This document shows positions 58,556 to 64,000 of a stretch of DNA of 64,000 bases, in pieces. This DNA is from Ruminococcus sp. FMBCY1 (GTDB lineage Bacteria; Bacillota; Clostridia; Oscillospirales; Acutalibacteraceae). The position numbers and the translations under genes are program-made. Each line of letters starts with the position of its first letter. Position 1 is the stretch's first letter. Below the pieces are notes generated by a model. That model saw only the letters and a program-made list of their open reading frames with translations, had not been told where the DNA came from and did no database searches. Location of the stretch: positions 682,001 through 746,000 of the forward strand of contig NZ_CP074197.1 of NCBI RefSeq assembly GCF_023921805.1, in the 5' to 3' direction.

Positions 58556-61291
58556 TTACGCAAATGCCGATTTGCCGTTATGGCGGTTTTTATAAAGTTC
58601 GTTTTGCTTTACAATTTCGTTAAAAATATCATTGCCGTTAATTTCAGCGACAAACTGATAGTAGTTACCGCCGTTGTTTCTGAATATTACGAACATCTCA
58701 TACAGCTTTTTAAGATACGACAGAATTTCGCCGAGAATCACCGTATCCTGACCGCCCGAATTGTCGAGCATACCCTGTAACTTGTTAAGAGGCGCAATAA
58801 CTTCCGGATTGCCCGAATTAGCGCCTGCGTTATCTCCGACTACCGCAAGCGTAGGTGCTTTGACAAGTCCGCCTGTTGCAAGATGTGGAATAAGAACAGG
58901 TTCGTTAGGCATTGACCAACCCCATTCCTGCCCGAAAATCGAACCGATTGCGTCAGCTATACCGCCGATAGTATTAACGATAGCGGCTACAACCGTATAT
59001 ATACCTGTCAGCAATAGGTTTATACCGTCAATTATCAGATTAACAAAGCCTTTGATAATACCCCATATGCCGTCCCATATACCGCCGAAAAAGTCTTTGA
59101 TACCGTTCCAAGCCTTTTTCCAGTTGCCCGAAAAAACACCTGTTATAAAGTCAATAAGACCGCCGAACGATTTTAAAATACCGCCCACAACATCGCCTAT
59201 AACTCTGAATACTGTTTCAAAAATGCTTTGAATATTTCTCAGTACCGTATTAAACACAGGGCCTAATGTATCGCTTATGAAGTTACAAAGCGGGGAAAGC
59301 CAATTATTCCATATTGTTGCAATACAGTCGCAAACCTTGCCGAAAACAGTCCATAGCTGTTCAAAAATCGGTTTAAGGCAATCTGTCCATGCGGACTGAA
59401 ATACTCCGACAATGAAATTCCACGCAGGCATAATCCAATCGTTGTAAACATTCATAAGAGTTGTGCCGATATTAAGGAACATATCGCACACATTCTGAAA
59501 AATCTCAGAACCGCCCTCGCCGTCCCACCAGCCAAGCAGGAAGTTACCGATGTCTGAAAATACGCCGCCCACGAAGTTCATAACATCTGCCATTTGAAGT
59601 TGAATATTGTCAAAAAATTCTCCGATAGTTGCACCGTCATTGTCAATCCATTTTACAAGTGATTCGGTAGCTAAACTAAAGCCCTCCGAGAAAATCGTTC
59701 CGACCGCACCGCCGAAATCTGTAAAACCGCTGAGCAGATTTGAAATTGCGTCCTCCATTTGTGGGCGAACTCTGTCAACGCTCTGCCCGATGACATCAAA
59801 ACTCTTTTCAAAGAATGTCGATAAATTATCGTAGCCTTTGCTGAAATTATCGCCAATGGTTGTAATAAAGCCGTTGATTTTATTCTTGTCTTTATCAAGC
59901 CATTTTGCAACGCCGCCCGTCAGTGTTTGCAGCCGTTTACCGCTAACCTGTACCACTCCGCCGACAAATGAACCTACCGCACCGAATGCAGATTTACCGA
60001 CCTTTTGCACCTGTGTAAGATAATTTTGAGCTATCGGAACAGAATTTTTGAATATCGACTCACAATTTTTGCCGATAGCTGACCAATCAACCTTATTAAT
60101 GCCCTTTTGAACATTATCCACAAAGGCTTTAAATCCGCTCTTTTCGTATAGATTTTTAAAAGCACCCGAAACACCGCTGTTTGTGTCTTTAACAACAGTA
60201 TTTGCGACAGAAGTTCCGCTGCTGCTTGCTGTATCACTTGCGGAAGCATCTGAACCGCCGCTATCGGATTTAGTGAGAACATTCAGCTTGTCAAAACCTG
60301 CAACGCTGTTCTTTGCTTTTTCTGCACTATCCGCAACACTTTCTAATGAGTTTGAACCGCTTTCTGCCTCATCGGTCAAATTTTCTGCCGAGCTTGCAGC
60401 GGCTGAAATGCTGTTTGCTGTATCATCTCCGTCCCAGTTGAACAGCTTTGAAAGCGCATTTATCGCCCCTTTGGCGTACTCTGTAAGTTTTGCGATAGCC
60501 GAAGAAAGCTTTTGCACAATATTCGTTGCTACTTGCAAAATTGGCTTGCCAATAACCGCAAGCAACTGATTCCAACTCTCTTTTAAGTTGCCTGTTACAT
60601 TTTCCCAACCGTCTGATTCTCTGCTTGCCTGGCCCAATGCACCTGAGAGCTTGTTAGCGTCCTTTACCATTTCAAGCAAGGTAAGCTGTTTTTGTGATTC
60701 TGACAGTTCGACAAAAGATTTGCCATACAGCTTATTAGCCGCTGCGTTTCTTGTAGTTTCTGTACAAGACAGACCAAGTGCTGCATCGTTTTCAAAGTTG
60801 CCTTTGAGAAAAGATTTAAGGCTTTCGGCGGTATCTTCAAGCGAACGGTCATAATACGCCGCACTGTCGGCTGTTACCTGTAAAGCTTCTTGCATCATAT
60901 TCAATGCATTGGCACTGTCCATACCTGTGGTTTTTGCAAAAGCATAAATACTCGTTCCCACACCCTGCAATCGGGTTTCGAGAATACCACTTTCCTTTGC
61001 AACACTCTGAATTGCACTTTTTGCTTGTGATTCCATTGAACCGAAAGTCTGCTCAAACTGAGAATTTGCCGCATTGACCTGTGCCGCCGATTCAATGCAC
61101 TGCTGGCCAAACTGCTTAATCGCCGCTACCGAAAACGCAGCAACAATGGCAGAGCCGAGCTTTTTAAGTGAGCTTTTCATATTATTGCTTACGCTGTTTG
61201 CCTGCTCCTGCACTGCATTAAGCGATTTAGAAAAGCCTTGCCTGTTCAGTACAAGATTTAAGCCGATTTCGCCCACGGTTGTGTTATCCAA
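58556..61291 (-). CDS. Phage tail tape measure protein
   Basis: The tape measure sets tail length and helps DNA ejection. The 911-residue protein begins with the usual GLNLVLNRQGFSKSLNAVQE, has a long helical coiled-coil region with TMP core sequences (FAKTTGMDSANALNMMQEAL, ADSAAYYDRSLEDTAESLKS), an Ala/Ser-rich linker around residues 300-375, and tryptophan-rich membrane-like repeats near residues 595-800 (IWNNWLSPLCNFISDTLGPV, KKAWNGIKDFFGGIWDGIWG). It is the longest prophage gene here, and the tail length would scale with it. Confidence 0.93.
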   Translation of the reverse strand: MDNTTVGEIGLNLVLNRQGFSKSLNAVQEQANSVSNNMKSSLKKLGSAIVAAFSVAAIKQFGQQCIESAAQVNAANSQFEQTFGSMESQAKSAIQSVAKESGILETRLQGVGTSIYAFAKTTGMDSANALNMMQEALQVTADSAAYYDRSLEDTAESLKSFLKGNFENDAALGLSCTETTRNAAANKLYGKSFVELSESQKQLTLLEMVKDANKLSGALGQASRESDGWENVTGNLKESWNQLLAVIGKPILQVATNIVQKLSSAIAKLTEYAKGAINALSKLFNWDGDDTANSISAAASSAENLTDEAESGSNSLESVADSAEKAKNSVAGFDKLNVLTKSDSGGSDASASDTASSSGTSVANTVVKDTNSGVSGAFKNLYEKSGFKAFVDNVQKGINKVDWSAIGKNCESIFKNSVPIAQNYLTQVQKVGKSAFGAVGSFVGGVVQVSGKRLQTLTGGVAKWLDKDKNKINGFITTIGDNFSKGYDNLSTFFEKSFDVIGQSVDRVRPQMEDAISNLLSGFTDFGGAVGTIFSEGFSLATESLVKWIDNDGATIGEFFDNIQLQMADVMNFVGGVFSDIGNFLLGWWDGEGGSEIFQNVCDMFLNIGTTLMNVYNDWIMPAWNFIVGVFQSAWTDCLKPIFEQLWTVFGKVCDCIATIWNNWLSPLCNFISDTLGPVFNTVLRNIQSIFETVFRVIGDVVGGILKSFGGLIDFITGVFSGNWKKAWNGIKDFFGGIWDGIWGIIKGFVNLIIDGINLLLTGIYTVVAAIVNTIGGIADAIGSIFGQEWGWSMPNEPVLIPHLATGGLVKAPTLAVVGDNAGANSGNPEVIAPLNKLQGMLDNSGGQDTVILGEILSYLKKLYEMFVIFRNNGGNYYQFVAEINGNDIFNEIVKQNELYKNRHNGKSAFA

Positions 61292-61357
61292 TATGTTTCA
61301 CATCCTTTCTGCATAAAAATAAGGGCGTTGCAAAATGCTACACCCTGTGGTATAAAA

Positions 61358-61385
61358 ACAGCGCACACCCGAAGATGTACGCTGT
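61358..61385 (-). terminator. Terminator of the TM2 moron gene
   Basis: ACAGCG and CGCTGT close a nine-base stem with one mismatch; the minus strand continues TTTTTATA. It lies 30 bases after the TM2 gene stop and before the tape measure. Confidence 0.65.
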
Positions 61386-61416
61386 AATTAGCTTATTTAG
61401 TTGTTATGCTACATTT

Positions 61417-61821
61417 TTAAACATAATACGGATTAGATTTACCGAGCAAAGCAATAATATCTATAATTACACCAACGATAAATAAGCCTCCGGTGAAAAG
61501 ATAAAGAATACCCATTCCGATTTTGCCTTCATAAAATTTATGAGCGCCGAGATATCCAAGAAAAATGCATAAAATTAATGCTACCCATTTGCTTTTAGGT
61601 TTTCCTTGCATTCCACCATTGGCGACCGCTGTCGCAGAGGCTGCACTTGTGTTATTGTTAGTGTTATTAATAACAATAGGTTGTGTACCTTGTGTATTTG
61701 TAATTTGCTCAACTTGACATCCACACAGTGGGCAGATAACAGCCTCTTTCGCAATTTTCCCACCACAATGTTTACAAAACTTTGTGGTTTCTTGTGTCTG
61801 CACAGTATTTTGATTTTCCAT
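61417..61821 (-). CDS. TM2-domain protein with N-terminal zinc ribbon (probable prophage moron)
   Basis: The 134-residue protein has a zinc ribbon (FCKHCGGKIAKEAVICPLCG, residues 15-34), an Asn/Ser/Thr-rich linker, and a TM2 domain with two membrane helices (WVALILCIFLGYLGAHKFYE, then GILYLFTGGLFIVGVIIDII). TM2 proteins are cellular membrane proteins of unknown role, not tail components. It lies between tail-chaperone and tape-measure genes and has its own promoter and terminator, the signature of a moron expressed in the lysogen. Confidence 0.85.
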   Translation of the reverse strand: MENQNTVQTQETTKFCKHCGGKIAKEAVICPLCGCQVEQITNTQGTQPIVINNTNNNTSAASATAVANGGMQGKPKSKWVALILCIFLGYLGAHKFYEGKIGMGILYLFTGGLFIVGVIIDIIALLGKSNPYYV

Positions 61822-61871
61822 TTGTATCTCTCCTTTTATAATAAAATGTTACTTTATTTCACATTTTCTTT

Positions 61872-61900
61872 ATATTACCAAAAATATACATAAAAGTCAA
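61872..61900 (-). promoter_or_regulatory. Independent promoter of the TM2 moron
   Basis: On the minus strand TTGACT (61895-61900) and TAATAT (61872-61877) are spaced by 17 bases, with an AAAGGAGAG ribosome site before the TM2 ATG. Confidence 0.7.
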
Positions 61901-61936
61901 GATTTTTATAAAAATAAACAAAATTGTATGCAATAT

Positions 61937-62274
61937 TTACATATTAGCAAATATCATTTCAAAGTCGTGCAAGGCGGTATTGATGTTCTCTTGTGTGCGC
62001 TGTTTTGCTGTGCGTGAACGCCACTTGTTGCGTATTTTATGTTGAGATGATGTAAAGTTCTTCAAAACATTTTCATCGTTCTCAAGGCGAATTTGAGCCG
62101 TTCTCGCAAGAGGCGTGTCAGTTCCCAAGCCGCACAGCAGGGAGCTGAACTCCGCCCAAGTCATCTTTTTAAAATCTTCGGAGTAAATGCTCACCCCGTA
62201 CTCCGACTTAAAGCTCGATACGATTAAATCGAAATCATCTATTAAGTCGTAGCCGGGGTCTGAATTTCCCCCTC
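61937..62274 (-). CDS. Tail-assembly chaperone, frameshifted C-terminal part (gpGT-like, Gp15 family-like)
   Basis: This reading frame has no good start of its own near its beginning and overlaps the upstream chaperone by about 30 bases in the -1 frame. From the GGGGG run at 62268-62272 it reads GGNSDPGYDLIDDFDLIVSS, then FKSEYGVSIYSEDFKKMTWA and continues to the stop at 61937. Siphoviruses make the long chaperone by -1 slippage, and the tape measure follows, as here. The GTG at 62192-62194 would lose the conserved YDLIDDFDL segment and is probably not the start. The two chaperones bind the tape measure during tail assembly. Confidence 0.75.
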
Positions 62275-62559
62275 GCTGTCATTGTCTGCGATAAGCTCGG
62301 TCGCTGTCTTAATAACAGTTGAGAGGTCGGCAAACGAGAGATGAAGTTTTGCAATCTTTTCTCTGTTCTCCTCGTCAAAGAGAAGCTCAAGCGCAGATAA
62401 AAGGTCAGAGCTTGACACACCGTTCTCGCTGTCGAAAAGAGCAATAGCCTTGATAAAAGAAATTGCGTCGTTGTTGACCTCAATTTCAGTGCCCTTAACC
62501 AAAATTTTTGGCTTTTCGTCAAAATTAAGTTTGTTTGTAATATCAATAATTTTTGACAT
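62242..62559 (-). CDS. Tail-assembly chaperone, short form (gpG-like)
   Basis: The 105-residue protein reads MSKIIDITNKLNFDEKPKIL, has a helical middle (SSSDLLSALELLFDEENREK) and ends GEIQTPATT. It lies directly after the major tail protein, the invariant place for gpG-like chaperones. A GGGGG run at 62268-62272, nine codons before its stop, lets ribosomes shift into the -1 frame to make the long gpGT-like product. The ATG follows AAGGAGG. Confidence 0.75.
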   Translation of the reverse strand: MSKIIDITNKLNFDEKPKILVKGTEIEVNNDAISFIKAIALFDSENGVSSSDLLSALELLFDEENREKIAKLHLSFADLSTVIKTATELIADNDSEGEIQTPATT

Positions 62560-62572
62560 ACTTTATACCTCC

Positions 62573-63013
62573 TTAGGCTGCAGGTGTGTATTCGGGCTTG
62601 CCGTTTGACATAACCTCAAATTCAAGAGGTGCAACACTTGTGCTTGCGGCTGCACCGTTTGCTGTTACAGAGATAACCGCATTCTTGAAGAGTACGCTTG
62701 CACCGTTCGGGAAAGTCCACTTAAACGGAAGCTGTACGGCTGTGCCGTTCTTAAACGCAAGCTCTGCGATTTCATCGTTGCCTGCGTCACCGATTGTACG
62801 CTTGCCCTTTACAGAGATTGTAACGCTCTTGGCTGTCATAAGTCTTGACTTCCAACCCTCGTTCTCAAACGCTGTCCATTCCTCAACGCCGTTGTCAAAT
62901 GCCACCGAAAACTCCTCACAATTTGCGATTGGAGTTGTGGCTGTGTCTGTGCCCGATTTACCGATTGCAAACTGATTTTCGTAGCAAGGATAAACTCCGC
63001 TTTTTACTGCCAT
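62573..63013 (-). CDS. Phage major tail protein
   Basis: The 146-residue protein (AVKSGVYPCYENQFAIGKSG, AEFKNGTAVQL-like region, and the end SVAPLEFEVMSNGKPEYTPA) has the size, the beta-rich composition and the terminal EFEVxSNGKPEY pattern of siphovirus major tail (tube) proteins. It precedes the tail-assembly chaperones. I chose the ATG at 63011-63013 behind GAAAGGA; a longer reading extends into the upstream gene. Confidence 0.82.
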   Translation of the reverse strand: MAVKSGVYPCYENQFAIGKSGTDTATTPIANCEEFSVAFDNGVEEWTAFENEGWKSRLMTAKSVTISVKGKRTIGDAGNDEIAELAFKNGTAVQLPFKWTFPNGASVLFKNAVISVTANGAAASTSVAPLEFEVMSNGKPEYTPAA

Positions 63014-63017
63014 AATA

Positions 63018-63410
63018 TCATTTCCTTTCATAGTAAAATTTAACTTCAATGACCTGCTCATATATGCCCTTGTCATCTGTACCCACATCAATAGGCTCAG
63101 GGGTGAGCAGCTCGATTATATAAATTGTGTGTTCGTTGATTTTAACATTCTTAATGCTGTATAGTGTTTCAAACAGCTTGCGTGCCGCTTGCTCCGTTTC
63201 CTTTGCGTTGTTGTTCCAATGCAGGAGCAAGGACACACACATTGTGCTGTATGTGCTCTCATCACCTATTGCCCTTGCAGGAGCGCCCGACTGCTTGAGA
63301 GAGTACACGCCGATTGACTTATCCTGTTTGTTGTCGAGCTTGCCAATGTAGTAATGCTCGGCATTTGTTACACTTTTCAGCCAATCTCTGACGTCTGATA
63401 AATAAATCAA
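63018..63410 (-). CDS. Phage tail terminator/minor capsid-like protein
   Basis: Starting from TTG at 63408-63410 (behind GGAGG), the 130-residue protein reads LSDVRDWLKSVTNAEHYYIG, KQDKSIGVYSLKQ, and ends IDVGTDDKGIYEQVIEVKFY. Its position just before the major tail protein and its small alpha/beta composition fit the tail-terminator/minor capsid group. The start overlaps the preceding stop (TTGA), which argues for the TTG rather than the longer reading. Confidence 0.65.
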   Translation of the reverse strand: MIYLSDVRDWLKSVTNAEHYYIGKLDNKQDKSIGVYSLKQSGAPARAIGDESTYSTMCVSLLLHWNNNAKETEQAARKLFETLYSIKNVKINEHTIYIIELLTPEPIDVGTDDKGIYEQVIEVKFYYERK

Positions 63411-63793
63411 AGTCCTGCCTCCTGCTTGTAAAATCGTGTAAATGCCTTTTGACAAAAGTTTTGTCGTGTACCGTCCTTGAGCCAAGGTGCAAGCCACTTG
63501 CCGCCGGCGGCAATGTTTTCCTCACGGCTGAAATTATATTCGGGATGAAAATACAACCGTCTGGCATACGGTGTACTCGATACGATTTTTGTTTCGCCCT
63601 CGGCAAGATTTGCGTAATCGGCAAAGGTGCTTTCGTTCTGCAAATTACCTGTATCAAACGGCATAACCTGACTGTTTTTAATCTGTGTAAGCAATGCGTC
63701 TGTGGTTTTACGCAATGCCGTTTGCTGTGCTGTATCAAGCTGTTTTAGTACAGGCAAATTCAGCTTGATTTTTGATGTTACAGAAAAGCTCAT
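63407..63793 (-). CDS. Phage head-tail connector/minor capsid protein (HK97 gp10-like)
   Basis: The 128-residue protein starts SVTSKIKLNLPVLKQLDTAQ and contains DTGNLQNESTFADY, then ARRLYFHPEYNFSREENIAA with the family-typical ending GTRQNFCQKAFTRFYKQEAG. This resembles gp10-like or minor capsid connector proteins (DTGxLxxS...YAxxxyfg pattern). Its ends overlap both neighbours by a few bases, as expected in a tight structural operon. Confidence 0.75.
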   Translation of the reverse strand: MSFSVTSKIKLNLPVLKQLDTAQQTALRKTTDALLTQIKNSQVMPFDTGNLQNESTFADYANLAEGETKIVSSTPYARRLYFHPEYNFSREENIAAGGKWLAPWLKDGTRQNFCQKAFTRFYKQEAGL

Positions 63794-64000
63794 TAAATCA
63801 CATCCAATTCCGTATAATTCACTGTACCGTCAGGGTTGCGGTGTTTAATGCCTTGTACGATGTTACGCTTTACTCCGTCAAGCACTACAAAGCCTGCGCT
63901 CAAAGTCGGGGTGTCGGGAGCAATGTCACCGTCAAAAAGCAGCACTGCAGACACCTGCACGATTTTCTGTTCTTTTGTGTATATGGTCTTTGCTTTTGAC
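63793..64000 (-). CDS. Phage minor capsid/connector protein, partial (3' end only)
   Basis: The minus-strand frame open from the right edge to the TAA at 63793-63795 encodes KTIYTKEQKIVQVSAVLLFD, then GDIAPDTPTLSAGFVVLDGV and ends NPDGTVNYTELDVI. It is placed where phages encode small head-tail connector proteins. The stop overlaps the next gene's ATG (TAATG). The N-terminus is outside the window, so the family cannot be fixed. Confidence 0.6.
   Translation of the reverse strand, partial: SKAKTIYTKEQKIVQVSAVLLFDGDIAPDTPTLSAGFVVLDGVKRNIVQGIKHRNPDGTVNYTELDVI

Larger units (their letters stand above)
53540..64000 (-). mobile_element. Prophage (tail and lysis end; extends past right edge)
   Basis: All genes from 53587 to the right edge read on the minus strand in siphovirus order: connector genes, major tail protein, tail-assembly chaperones, tape measure, tail/baseplate, fibre, endolysin, Gp49-like, holin. 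A strong hairpin at 53540-53573 ends the late operon, and tRNA-Thr lies just outside. Integrase, repressor and capsid genes are beyond the window. Confidence 0.9.

Noticed and set aside
62235..62546. Minus-strand ORF of 103 codons rich in Leu and Arg
   Set aside because: It overlaps the tail-assembly chaperone in a third frame; the chaperone frame has the ribosome site and the phage context.

Overview
The window looks like a low-GC, spore-forming Clostridia chromosome, most likely a gut Oscillospirales/Ruminococcaceae relative. It carries Spo0A, SpoIVB, a CwlJ/GerQ-like germination pair, a secreted cysteine protease ending in a type I dockerin, a TPP-controlled thiamine operon and strong AGGAGG ribosome sites. 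No 16S rRNA is present, so the genus is an inference.

Region A (1 to about 17,900) is a mobilizable or integrative element with defence cargo. The left backbone reads on the minus strand: a large serine recombinase broken by a TGA stop, a frameshifted small ORF, a ParB-like protein, a MOBP-type relaxase with its MobC-like partner, a ParM/ParR-like partition pair with centromere-like repeats, and a cysteine-rich VLP protein. The cargo reads on the plus strand: a DUF6076-like protein, a sigma-like protein, a small Xre regulator, a complete type I restriction-modification system (hsdM-hsdS-hsdR), and a two-gene CBASS-like unit (SLATT membrane effector plus CD-NTase). A broken KilA-N gene ends the cargo. 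TnpV, a 59-residue protein and a DUF6809-like protein follow on the minus strand. The HsdS carries two virtually identical target-recognition domains.

Region B (about 18,000 to 53,290) is chromosome. In order it holds: a dockerin-bearing C1 peptidase; rpsF-ssb-rpsR; trpF; an intergenic hairpin cluster; a CwlJ/GerQ-like pair; tRNA-Ser(CGA); a deoxyribosyltransferase and an AEC transporter; a three-gene holin-like cassette; and thiSGH-tenI-thiE-thiD-thiC behind a TPP riboswitch. Then come two paralogous PH-domain membrane proteins; pyrB with a PyrI-like zinc tail; a DUF308 protein; cca and a P-type ATPase; spoIVB-spo0A; a ferredoxin-type protein divergent from a Crp/Fnr regulator; lactate dehydrogenase; a sodium symporter; and rpsO-pnp. 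An Xre regulator and tRNA-Thr(CGT) close the region.

Region C (about 53,540 to the right edge) is the late, lysis-proximal end of a siphovirus-like prophage on the minus strand. From right to left it has head-tail connector genes, the major tail protein, tail-assembly chaperones with a probable -1 programmed frameshift, a TM2 moron with its own promoter and terminator, the tape measure, tail/baseplate proteins, a beta-helix fibre, a GH25 endolysin, a Gp49-like protein and a holin. The prophage ends about 250 bp from tRNA-Thr, a plausible attachment site. The integrase and capsid genes lie outside the window.

Calls rest on reading the translations and motifs by eye; no database search was made.
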